DNA of 64,000 nucleotides, taken from contig NZ_JAPDOE010000002.1 in assembly GCF_026013365.1 (NCBI RefSeq), positions 496,001 through 560,000 on the forward strand. The letters are read 5' to 3'. The notes beneath the pieces are model-generated. The model saw only the letters and a program-made list of their open reading frames with translations. It was not told the DNA's origin and ran no database searches. Below, piece after piece: positions 27,379-35,232 of this stretch (positions within the stretch are counted from its first letter, which is position 1; each line of letters starts with the position of its first letter). The position numbers were made by a program, and so were the translations under genes. The stretch comes from Paenibacillus sp. LS1 (lineage in GTDB: Bacteria > Bacillota > Bacilli > Paenibacillales > Paenibacillaceae).

Positions 27379-28365
27379 TCAAGTCGTATAACGATTCAGC
27401 TCGCATTGAAGCATAGTCGGGATGTTATCCGATACCTTGATTTGCGCCAAATGATAGGCATCTAGCAATGCACCCCCAACTGCCGGCAAGTTGCTGGTTA
27501 TGTATTGAATTCTTTTCCCTTCGGGCCTATAGGCAGCATCCAGTCCTTTCTGAACAGCTTCCACCATGTACGGTGAACTCAGACAGCTTCCGGTAAGCGT
27601 CATGGACACTGTTGGCTGATCGAAACAGGATGCCAGCATGAGGATACCCATAACAGCAGTATCGGCAGCCGAATCACATACCCTAACCGCGAGGGGAATA
27701 TTCCGGACAGCTGCTTCAGTCACCAAAGGTGCCATTTGACCAAATCTCCGATTGGTAGCCTGTTTATTTTCAGCAAAACCAGACACTCCCAGTTTAGCAA
27801 GCTCTCGAATAGAGCTTACATGCCAATACGTTAACACCTGCTCAATCCATTCTTGATCCTGCGACTCATAACGTCCTGCCAGTATGGAATGAACCGTGTC
27901 GTAAGCCAGAAAACGTGCTGCTGTCGGCGCATAATGACCGAACTGATCGTTGCGGAGCCAAGCTCCCTGTTCCGTTCTGCCAAGGATCAGAGAGCCTGTA
28001 CCTCCAATGGCGATAATACCTGGCTCACCATCAAAGGCCGCTGTATGTGCGATAAGCGTATCGTTTACTGCACTGATTCTGCCTGTAATCCCTGTACGAG
28101 CGAGTAATGCCTCCGCCCAAACTGTATCTTCAGGCTCATTCAAGCCTGCCATCCCTGCCTGAATGGAGGCGATCTGACTCGGCTTGAGCCCAGCTTGAGT
28201 TATCGCTTCTGCGATAGCTTCCAGCACATTTTGCTCGGCATGGGTATCGTGATAGCGATTGCAACCACTCTTTTGCACATAGGACAAGAGCTTTCCGCTC
28301 TGATCGGCGACAGCCACACGGGTGTGGCTCCCTCCTCCATCCATCCCTATTACGTATGTATTCAT
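27379..28365 (-). CDS. BadF/BadG-type N-acetylglucosamine kinase family protein
   Basis: This 328-residue ASKHA-fold kinase has phosphate 1 motif IGMDGGGSHTRVAVAD, a phosphate 2 region at ISAVNDTLIAHTAAF and IIAIGGTGS, and an adenosine-type motif around LTGSCLSSPYM. The family includes N-acetylglucosamine kinases that phosphorylate recovered cell-wall sugar. No murein-recycling partner is adjacent, so the exact sugar is open. The methyltransferase gene lies 67 bases upstream on the same strand with a weak hairpin between. Confidence 0.82.
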   Translation of the reverse strand: MNTYVIGMDGGGSHTRVAVADQSGKLLSYVQKSGCNRYHDTHAEQNVLEAIAEAITQAGLKPSQIASIQAGMAGLNEPEDTVWAEALLARTGITGRISAVNDTLIAHTAAFDGEPGIIAIGGTGSLILGRTEQGAWLRNDQFGHYAPTAARFLAYDTVHSILAGRYESQDQEWIEQVLTYWHVSSIRELAKLGVSGFAENKQATNRRFGQMAPLVTEAAVRNIPLAVRVCDSAADTAVMGILMLASCFDQPTVSMTLTGSCLSSPYMVEAVQKGLDAAYRPEGKRIQYITSNLPAVGGALLDAYHLAQIKVSDNIPTMLQCELNRYTT

Positions 28366-28401
28366 CCTTAACTATCTCCCTTCAGATCACACATTAAGAG
28401 T

Positions 28402-28426
28402 GCCGGGTCCATAGTCAGATCCCGGC
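28402..28426 (-). terminator. weak hairpin between methyltransferase and kinase genes
   Basis: GCCGGG (28402-28407) and CCCGGC (28421-28426) can pair across a 13-base loop. The minus-strand tail is ACTCTTAATG, which is only mildly U-rich, so termination would be partial at best. Confidence 0.35.
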
Positions 28427-28432
28427 AGAGAG

Positions 28433-29146
28433 TTATTGCTTTTGTACTGCAAAACGAAGAAGTTCACATCGAAACTGTGTCGGTTCATCATACTTTTCCT
28501 CTTCAATTGTCTGTGTGACATGTTCCTGAAGCAGAATGTTCCAACCTTTGTATGCCTTCTCCAGCAAATCAATCGCCTCAGCTGTGGGCAGGTTCAGTTC
28601 AATTAACGGCTCAATCTCGCGGCCTGTATTGATTTCTGTTTCTTCCACATTCGTACTCATCGTAATACAATGAATGCCACCGATTCGAGTTCCCGCTTGT
28701 AATCGTTCAAGCGTTTCCATGAAAGCTTGCTTATTCGACACATGTTCCAGACAAGAACAAGCAGCAATATAATCAAAATAATCCTTCTCAATAGCATAAT
28801 GCTCAACGTCTGCTTTTACGGCCTGCACGATATGATCGACCTGATATTCTTTCGCATACTTGCGAAGACCATCTACAGCCTCGTCCAACAAATCCACACC
28901 GATGACTTCACTGTTGGTTCGGGCAAGACGCTGTGCAATGGGTATCGTATGCCTTCCTACTCCGCATCCCAGATCGAGAACACGTAGTTCCTCCTTGTGA
29001 GCAAGTAGACGCTCCAGCATATTCATAACCATAGGCATGGGCCTCGACATCCAGGTGCCGGAGGCGAATAATTCATTATTCTGATAGAAGTTGGAATGAT
29101 AACCTGCCTCTGCTTTTCGCGCTGCCTCAAATTTTTCATTGCCCAT
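28433..29146 (-). CDS. class I SAM-dependent methyltransferase
   Basis: This 237-residue protein shows the SAM-binding motif I VLDLGCGVGRHT, an acidic strand-2 end in VIGVDLLDEAV, and motif ADVEHYAIEKDYFDYIAACS with an ECLEHV-like SCLEHVSNK segment. ATG 29146 follows GGGGG at a suitable spacing; the in-frame TTG just before it is less likely. The substrate is unknown. Similar Paenibacillus proteins look like tellurite-resistance or generic small-molecule methyltransferases. Confidence 0.85.
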   Translation of the reverse strand: MGNEKFEAARKAEAGYHSNFYQNNELFASGTWMSRPMPMVMNMLERLLAHKEELRVLDLGCGVGRHTIPIAQRLARTNSEVIGVDLLDEAVDGLRKYAKEYQVDHIVQAVKADVEHYAIEKDYFDYIAACSCLEHVSNKQAFMETLERLQAGTRIGGIHCITMSTNVEETEINTGREIEPLIELNLPTAEAIDLLEKAYKGWNILLQEHVTQTIEEEKYDEPTQFRCELLRFAVQKQ

Positions 29147-29271
29147 CAAGACACCCCCATAGTTTAGAAAATCAATTGCACTTTACACTTAATACCCGAA
29201 ATGCCACACAGGAATCAATTCATTCCCGAATACCTTTTCATGGGAGATGTGCACGGCTCAAGCTCACGGTT

Positions 29272-30249
29272 TCACTTGGCGTCTGAACTTTCGGATACGA
29301 AGCTCGAAGGCGACAGGTTCTTGTGCAAAAAGGATTCCAGCACCGCTTCATATCCGGTACGATCCACTTGAAACGCTGTACCATGACCCGCACGGGGAAC
29401 GGTCAACAATTCCTTTTCGGTTGGGCAAGCTTCATACAGCCTGTACACCATTTCCGTTGGTACGAACGTATCCGCCTCACCATGGATGAACAACACAGGC
29501 ACGTTGACATTGGCAAGCTGTTTGAGAGCGGATGCCTCCCTGAAGGAATATCCTGCTTTCCACCTGGAGATCAAACTGGTGACAGGTATAAATGGAAATG
29601 CAGGTAGCTTGTATAATTGTTTCAACTGAAACGTCAGTTCTTCCTCCACGGATGTATACGCACAATCAGAGACAATCGCTTTCACCTGAGTCGGCAGTGC
29701 TTCACCACCTGTCATCAGTACAGTTGCTCCTCCCATGGATATGCCGTGCAATATGATTTCTCCCTGTGTACCCACTTTTTCAAGCACCCAGTTGGTCCAC
29801 TGGACATAATCCTTCCGATCTAACCAGCCAAAACCAATGATGTCACCTTCACTCTGTCCATGACCCCGATCATCCGGCATTAACACGTTATATCCATGCT
29901 TCTCCGCATAGAATCGGGCGAATCCGGCCATTTCTCGGCCCTTCCCAGAATAGCCATGTGCCAGAATAACGGTCTGATCTGACCCGCTATTGGAACTAAG
30001 CCATGTACCGTGCAGTTTTAATCCATCATGTGATTGTACAGATATCTCTTCTGTAGGCTGAGCATCCAGCCACTTCAGGTCAGCAGCACTGCTGATAATT
30101 TCATTGTCTTGCTCAGGCATCAGATTCGGGTTGTCTACCAAAAATGTTTTGGGCGTACGCCGAATGGCAGTTTTGAAAAAGTAGAGCCCACCTGCCCATA
30201 GAAGAGCAAGAACGATCAGGACTAGAGCCCCAAATACGTAGAATAACAT
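29272..30249 (-). CDS. membrane-anchored alpha/beta hydrolase, YqkD-like
   Basis: This 325-residue protein begins with one membrane helix (about 3-24). The alpha/beta hydrolase domain has an oxyanion region VILAHGYSGKGREMAGFA, the nucleophile elbow HGISMGGATVL, the acid in FIHGEADTFVP and the histidine in RAGHGTAF. This is the layout of Bacillus YqkD-type hydrolases, with the domain on one face of the membrane. It starts 37 bases after the hybrid kinase gene on the same strand and may be the last gene of that operon. The substrate is unknown. Confidence 0.85.
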   Translation of the reverse strand: MLFYVFGALVLIVLALLWAGGLYFFKTAIRRTPKTFLVDNPNLMPEQDNEIISSAADLKWLDAQPTEEISVQSHDGLKLHGTWLSSNSGSDQTVILAHGYSGKGREMAGFARFYAEKHGYNVLMPDDRGHGQSEGDIIGFGWLDRKDYVQWTNWVLEKVGTQGEIILHGISMGGATVLMTGGEALPTQVKAIVSDCAYTSVEEELTFQLKQLYKLPAFPFIPVTSLISRWKAGYSFREASALKQLANVNVPVLFIHGEADTFVPTEMVYRLYEACPTEKELLTVPRAGHGTAFQVDRTGYEAVLESFLHKNLSPSSFVSESSDAK

Positions 30250-30286
30250 GAACGTGTCCTACCTTTCTTTCCTAATTAAGATGTAA

Positions 30287-31999
30287 TCAATCTTTACTTA
30301 CTCGTTGCAGCGCAGCACATGCCGCTTGATAGGCGGGGAGCAAAGCGTCAAGCAACGGTTCTGCTTTACGTGACTGCTCTTCCTTCGCGAACTGCTCTAT
30401 CTGGGCGAACAAAGTCGATAGATAACGAATCCCCAGACTCAAACTCCCTGATTTCAAATCATGGGCTACCTCGGTTGCTGCTAAATGGTCCCCCGAGACA
30501 ATATGTCTGCGCAGCACTTCGATCTTGCCAGGTGTGTCAGTCCGATACATGTCCAATAACATACTGAGGAGTGTACGATCACCATCTGTGTTCAATTCCG
30601 CGATCTCATGCACGATGCTCATATTCAGTACCTCTGTCGGTTCAGACGATTGCTGCCACTTCTGAATCATCGTACTCAGGATATCGAGCGTGAATGGTTT
30701 GCCGATGAAATCATTCATCCCGGCTTCCATACACTTGTCTTGCTCTCCTTGCATGACATTGCCAGTCATCGCAATGATTGGCGTGGTATGACGCATTTCA
30801 TCCATTTCTATCGAACGGATTTTGCGTGTTGCTTCCAAGCCGTCCAATAATGGCATCATATAGTCCATGAGAATCAAACTGTATTTTGTGCTAAGAAAAG
30901 CGGCTACTGCCTCTTCCCCATTCGAGACGGTGTGCACTTGGGTTATTCCTAGTTTTTTGAGTTGCAACATCACAAGCTGCCGGTTAATGACATTATCATC
31001 GGCCAGCAAGACAGATACGGAAGGGGCTTCATCACGTACAGATTGACCCTGAATCTCCTGAGACGAAGATGTGCTGGACTCGTGAACGGACTGGTTAACG
31101 TGTTTCTTGCCCAGTGCAAGTTCGAACCAGAATGTTGATCCTTCACCCTCTATACTGTCTACTCCAATCTGACCTTCCATTAGGATAACGAGCGATCTGC
31201 AGATCGCTAGTCCAAGACCCGTTCCTTCATACTCTCTCGAACGTCCTCGTTCTGTCTGCATGTAGGGTTGAAATAATCGGGTCTGATCTTCTTCCGAAAT
31301 ACCAATGCCCGTGTCTTCAACTTCAAACCGAATCGTTTGTGTACTCTCATCATCTTTAACAAAAGCCACTCGTATCCCTACAGAGCCTTCTGATGTGAAT
31401 TTGTTTGCATTCTGAATTAGATTGATCAAAATCTGTGTAATTCTCGTTGAATCCCCTTCAAGAGTAGAAGAGATTCTGGGGTCACAATCTACCGATAACT
31501 GATTTCCGTTTTTTCTGACTTGGGGGTCGAGCAAACGAACAATATAATTGATCGTCTCTTGCAGATGCACTTCTCCAAGTTCAAGTTGCATCTGACCTGC
31601 CTCAAGTTTGGACACATCCAGAAGATCCTGAATCAGCTTAAGCAGTAGTCTGGCAGCATTCTGTATAACGGAAACCGAATTCTCCTGTTCTTCAGACAAC
31701 GGAGACAGCTTAAGCATCTCAGCCATCCCTAATATGCCATTTAATGGCGTACGAAAATCATGACTGATGCCTGCAATAAATGCGCTTTTGGATTCCCCTG
31801 CATCTACTGCTTGCTGACGTGCAGCTTCAAGGCTGATATTGTTCTTCACAAGTAGACGCTGGAGTGTGACCAGTTCATTATTCATATCCGAGAATTCCGC
31901 AAGCGTCCGTTCCTCTTGCTCTTTACTACGGATCATCTGATCCGATAACTGCTCAATCGTTCTGCGTAGCCTCTGTATCTCTCCGTTCTCATTAGCCAT
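30287..31999 (-). CDS. cytoplasmic hybrid histidine kinase with REC and Hpt domains
   Basis: This 570-residue kinase has no membrane segment. A coiled coil (about 4-65) leads into the HisKA domain with His80 in AGISHDFRTPLNGIL. The ATPase domain follows (about 185-298; N-box LIQNANKFTSEG, G1 VEDTGIGI, G2 EGTGLGLAICRSL). Next comes a receiver domain (about 328-445) with Asp379 in LILMDYMMP, then an Hpt domain with His513 in VAHDLKSGS. So it holds a full internal phosphorelay but no sensory domain of its own. I start it at ATG 31999 rather than the in-frame GTG before it. It follows the B12-binding protein by 15 bases, which makes that protein the likely input. Confidence 0.93.
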   Translation of the reverse strand: MANENGEIQRLRRTIEQLSDQMIRSKEQEERTLAEFSDMNNELVTLQRLLVKNNISLEAARQQAVDAGESKSAFIAGISHDFRTPLNGILGMAEMLKLSPLSEEQENSVSVIQNAARLLLKLIQDLLDVSKLEAGQMQLELGEVHLQETINYIVRLLDPQVRKNGNQLSVDCDPRISSTLEGDSTRITQILINLIQNANKFTSEGSVGIRVAFVKDDESTQTIRFEVEDTGIGISEEDQTRLFQPYMQTERGRSREYEGTGLGLAICRSLVILMEGQIGVDSIEGEGSTFWFELALGKKHVNQSVHESSTSSSQEIQGQSVRDEAPSVSVLLADDNVINRQLVMLQLKKLGITQVHTVSNGEEAVAAFLSTKYSLILMDYMMPLLDGLEATRKIRSIEMDEMRHTTPIIAMTGNVMQGEQDKCMEAGMNDFIGKPFTLDILSTMIQKWQQSSEPTEVLNMSIVHEIAELNTDGDRTLLSMLLDMYRTDTPGKIEVLRRHIVSGDHLAATEVAHDLKSGSLSLGIRYLSTLFAQIEQFAKEEQSRKAEPLLDALLPAYQAACAALQRVSKD

Positions 32000-32014
32000 C
32001 ACATCATCCCTCTC

Positions 32015-33103
32015 CTAATCCCTAACCATATCAAGATGATTACATGTATCTGTCTGAGCCAGCAATTGTTCTGCAACCGCAACTGCCTCATCGGCTCCCG
32101 GAGCATAACCGTCGGCTCCTATCGTTTTCCACAACTCCTGATCAATATTAAAGGGATATCCCCCAACCATAATCTTCACATGTGCCGTTGCCGGATGATG
32201 ACGAATCAGATGAATCAGCTCTTTGGCGAGATGAAGATGATACGTCATCGTAACTGAGATCGCAACCACATCGCCCTGATGGCGTTCTATGGCCTCTACT
32301 ACACTTCCATTGGGAACATTGGCTCCCAGATAGTGCGTATCCCAACCTTCCATCTCGAACACATCTGTGAGCATACGCAGTCCGATCTCATGCTGTTCAC
32401 TACCTACACAGGTGGCAACCAGCTTTTTCTCCTGGCTCGTATGAATCAACCAGCGAGAATAGAGACGTGATATGAATGACTGGGTCGCTGCTGTACAAAA
32501 GTGCTCCTGCCCCACACTGATCCGATTGCATTGCCACAATCGGCCAATTTCGTATTGAGTGGGCTGAAAAATATATCGATAAATATCACGAATCGTCGCC
32601 CCGGATTCTAACTGAACTTCTATGATCTCGAAGGCTTCTTTTCGTTTATTCTCAAGTAAACACTGTAAGTACAATTGCGCGGCCTCTCCATACGGCATGG
32701 ATTCGTTGATGTAACCTGCCTGTGATTCCGTTTGTGTTGTTCTATATATTCCCATCTCCAAATAATCGAGCAGAAGCGCCTTTGACGGATGGTCAAATTC
32801 CTCTTCCAATGTCTCTTTAATCAGATTGAGATTCATCGCCAGATCTTCTGAAGATACCTTGTAACCCTCAAGTAGAACTTTCAGCCACGCAATATAATGC
32901 GTAAACAGTTCGGGACTTTGTACGAGCGCACTTTCAGCCAAATAGTTCAAGCTATACTGAGAATCCTGTTTGGTTCGCATTTTCCCATTCTCGCCAAATC
33001 GCTCAAGTAAATCGGGCTGTCTGAGATACTGCTTCTCCGTTATTTTATCAGCCAAATTACCTGCTTCATGAAGTAAACGTTCTCCTGCTTCTTGATGACT
33101 CAT
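32015..33103 (-). CDS. B12-binding protein with CarH-type Wx9EH motif, probable light sensor
   Basis: This 362-residue protein is soluble. The N-terminal 135 residues match nothing I know. Then comes a helical bundle like that of methionine synthase or CarH, with Trp190 and Glu200-His201 in the arrangement W-x9-E-H (WQCNRISVGQEH). A Rossmann-type cobalamin domain follows, with the base-on ligand His238 in EQHEIG, then YLGANVPNGSVVEAI and IMVGGYPFN. In CarH and LitR the Wx9EH residues cap adenosylcobalamin and make it a photoreceptor. Here there is no MerR DNA-binding domain. The next gene, 15 bases away, is a hybrid histidine kinase lacking a sensor domain, so signalling through that kinase is likely. 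Methyltransferase corrinoid protein is an alternative. Confidence 0.85.
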   Translation of the reverse strand: MSHQEAGERLLHEAGNLADKITEKQYLRQPDLLERFGENGKMRTKQDSQYSLNYLAESALVQSPELFTHYIAWLKVLLEGYKVSSEDLAMNLNLIKETLEEEFDHPSKALLLDYLEMGIYRTTQTESQAGYINESMPYGEAAQLYLQCLLENKRKEAFEIIEVQLESGATIRDIYRYIFQPTQYEIGRLWQCNRISVGQEHFCTAATQSFISRLYSRWLIHTSQEKKLVATCVGSEQHEIGLRMLTDVFEMEGWDTHYLGANVPNGSVVEAIERHQGDVVAISVTMTYHLHLAKELIHLIRHHPATAHVKIMVGGYPFNIDQELWKTIGADGYAPGADEAVAVAEQLLAQTDTCNHLDMVRD

Positions 33104-33373
33104 AGATGCACCCCTCCTCTACCCGCTTCACACCTCATTCATCATTCGTGACTTATCTGGAATGAGATTGATGTTAGCTAACTTCCAATCGGGATAGGCT
33201 CCTCTACTTGATATTATCCATCCATTCCGCCCTTAATAGTTATATTCCATTATACATGAACTTTCGATGAGCATGTATTTACGCTATGAATGTATAGAAT
33301 AATCTTCCTATATTATGGAGAACCGTGCAAGTCACTCAGCCAGTATATGCCTGTACTTTTCGAGTTACACAAA

Positions 33374-33408
33374 AAAACTGACCTGCGTTATGAACGCAAG
33401 TCAGTTTT
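33374..33408 (-). terminator. terminator overlapping the MarR stop codon
   Basis: AAAACTGACCTGCGTT (33374-33389) pairs with 33393-33408 with one mismatch and a 3-base loop. On the minus strand the stem is followed by TTTTTTTGTG. The TAA stop of the MarR gene (33388-33390) is at the tip of the hairpin, so a terminating ribosome would cover the stem. Confidence 0.85.
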
Positions 33409-33849
33409 CCCTTCTGCAGCCAGTCCCAGTTTCTTCAACATCTTAATCGCATCCACTTTCTCGGAAGGATCAAGCCCTTCCAAAGCATCAATGATAACCT
33501 GATGATGTTGAGGAAATATCTCTGTAAACAGCTGTCTTCCTTCCTCGGTTAATTCAGCGTAAATGACACGACGATCTTCCTTGGACGGCCGACGAAACAG
33601 CAGATTTTTATTTTGTAACTTATCTACAACATACGTAATATTACCACTGGACATTAACACCTTTTCACCAATCTTTTGCAAAGCCTGTGGTCCCTTATGA
33701 TATAACAAATCAAGCACACCAAATTCTGTCGTATTCAGTCCGTGACTCTGGATGTCCCGATTGGAACGTGAGGTCACAGAATTGTAGGCCCGAACAAGAA
33801 CCACGAATAATTGTAAAGACAGTTCCCGGTTGTCCTCCGTGTTCAACAT
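33388..33849 (-). CDS. MarR-family transcriptional regulator
   Basis: This 153-residue protein has the MarR winged helix: TTEFGVLDLLYHKGPQALQK, then GEKVLMSSGNITYVVDKL and a wing with SKEDRRVIYAELTEEGRQLF. It resembles the MhqR/YodB-side MarR proteins of Bacillus that respond to quinones or electrophiles, but it has no decisive cysteine. GGAGG lies before the ATG. Its terminator is built into the end of the gene. Directly upstream are the remains of a GNAT gene, and the B12/kinase genes lie downstream behind the terminator. Its targets are unknown. Confidence 0.88.
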   Translation of the reverse strand: MLNTEDNRELSLQLFVVLVRAYNSVTSRSNRDIQSHGLNTTEFGVLDLLYHKGPQALQKIGEKVLMSSGNITYVVDKLQNKNLLFRRPSKEDRRVIYAELTEEGRQLFTEIFPQHHQVIIDALEGLDPSEKVDAIKMLKKLGLAAEGKTDLRS

Positions 33850-33864
33850 TTCAATAATCCTCCA

Positions 33865-34075
33865 TCAGTTGTTTACATTTCGGCTCGCATTAGAGGACAG
33901 CTTCTGCTCCCACTCCTCGCGAAGCATTCCCATACGAATTGAATCATAGTACTCCCGCGAACGATACGACACTTCCGCATTCGCCCCTCCACCTGTAATC
34001 CGGCTTTTGCAGCCGAACGCATCATTCGTTCATTACCGGACCAAGTAGTCAATCCAACCCGAACCTTCTTCCCTA
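33865..34075 (-). pseudogene. remnant of a GNAT acetyltransferase (C-terminal part, frameshifted)
   Basis: Translating the minus strand from the end of rpiA gives KKVRVGLTTWSGNERMMRSA, then a stretch ending RMRKCRIVRG. These are the well-known last helices of a GNAT family protein. At the run GGG near 33948 the frame breaks. One base lower the protein continues EYYDSIRMGMLREEWEQKLS to a TGA at 33865. Adding one G restores the family sequence RGEYYDSIRMGMLREEW. The N-terminal half of the domain is missing, cut where rpiA ends. This is therefore an eroded gene of about 67 codons left between rpiA and the MarR gene. A sequencing error could explain the frameshift but not the missing N-terminus. 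Confidence 0.8.
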
Positions 34076-34744
34076 AGAACGATGAAGCTCTTCGATACTT
34101 CCATCCGCATTGGCAAGAATGACTGTACTAGCCATATCCACAAATAGTCCGTTATCAACAACACCCGGTAACATGTTCAGTTGAACATTCAGGTCCGCAG
34201 CGTGATCAATCGCTTCCAAGTGGCAATCCGCGATCAGGTTTCCGTTGTCTGTCAGGTAACGCTGCTCTCCATCCATCCGCCACTGTGGTTGACAACCTAG
34301 TTTTTCCAGCGCCTGGAAGGTCCACTCTGAAGCAAATGGAACAACCTCAACTGGCAACGGGAATTTACCCAACTTTTGCACGGCTTTGCTGCCATCCGCT
34401 ACAATAATCAACTTGTCACTATTGGCCGCCACGATTTTCTCGCGCAAAAGAGCCCCGCCGCCACCTTTAATCAAGTTAAATTCGGAATCTACTTCATCTG
34501 CGCCATCAATGGTCAGATCCAGACGTCCAATCTGGTCAAATGGAACGATGGGAATACCCCATTCCCGAGCAAGCTTGTCCGAAGCTTCCGAAGTGGCAAC
34601 CGCTTGAATATTCAAGCCATCGCGTACCCGCTCACCAATTCGACAGATGGCATAATAAGCTGTTGAACCTGTACCTAATCCAACCTTCATCCCGTCTTCA
34701 ACATATTCTGCCGCACGCTCCGCTGCTATCTGTTTAAGATTCAT
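34073..34744 (-). CDS. rpiA: ribose-5-phosphate isomerase A
   Basis: This 223-residue enzyme interconverts ribose 5-phosphate and ribulose 5-phosphate in the pentose phosphate pathway. The family segments are all present: VGLGTGSTAYYAI (phosphate binding), DLTIDGADEVDSEFNLIKGGGGALLREK split over strands with the active-site aspartates and lysine, and LPGVVDNGLFVDMA. GGGGG precedes the ATG. Its stop abuts the GNAT remnant, which suggests that a deletion here removed the 5' half of that gene, or that rpiA was brought in beside it. Confidence 0.96.
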   Translation of the reverse strand: MNLKQIAAERAAEYVEDGMKVGLGTGSTAYYAICRIGERVRDGLNIQAVATSEASDKLAREWGIPIVPFDQIGRLDLTIDGADEVDSEFNLIKGGGGALLREKIVAANSDKLIIVADGSKAVQKLGKFPLPVEVVPFASEWTFQALEKLGCQPQWRMDGEQRYLTDNGNLIADCHLEAIDHAADLNVQLNMLPGVVDNGLFVDMASTVILANADGSIEELHRS

Positions 34745-35232
34745 CTATAAACCCCCGCCTGCTCATAATTTGAGAAATGCATATGTAGTTATTATAGATA
34801 AAACCGCTTCCGATGTATATCCGTGCCTTCTGTTGCATCTTTGTCATCTTATTTTTTCCAATGTTTAATGATGTATTTTTACCCACCATGTTATAGAATA
34901 CAGAATGAAGCTAAAAAATGGGAAATTTTAAAATAAACAGTTCTAAATACCTATAATTCGTCTGATATGTCCATAAATACGTAAAATATTAAAAAAAATT
35001 TAACGATACTATTCAATTTAACGACATTTTATACGACATATTAATTATAGATGTGTTTTAATATTTAGACACCTATGGTTCATACGGTACATAAGTCTCT
35101 ACGAAAGCGACTAAAAAACCAAGACCATTGTCGCATAAATTTCCTTTGGAGGGGATCACGAAATGATCTAGTTCACTGTACCAAAGCAAACCTAAAGTTT
35201 CTTAATTTAAAGAAGATCAGGAGTGGGATTTT
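34745..35232. other. AT-rich leader region upstream of the chemoreceptor
   Basis: These 488 bases hold no gene I can support. They are AT-rich up to about 35070. From 35100 several short pairings occur, such as GCGAC (35106) with GTCGC (35129), and GATCA with TGATC around CGAAA (35154-35168). A ribosome-binding-like GGAGGGG (35148) precedes a two-codon frame ATG-ATC-TAG (35164-35172). No known riboswitch class could be matched. Confidence 0.4.

Noticed and set aside
35101..35232. c-di-GMP riboswitch before the chemoreceptor
   Set aside because: These often precede chemoreceptors, but the GGGACGCAAAGCC-type core and tetraloop-receptor order are not present.
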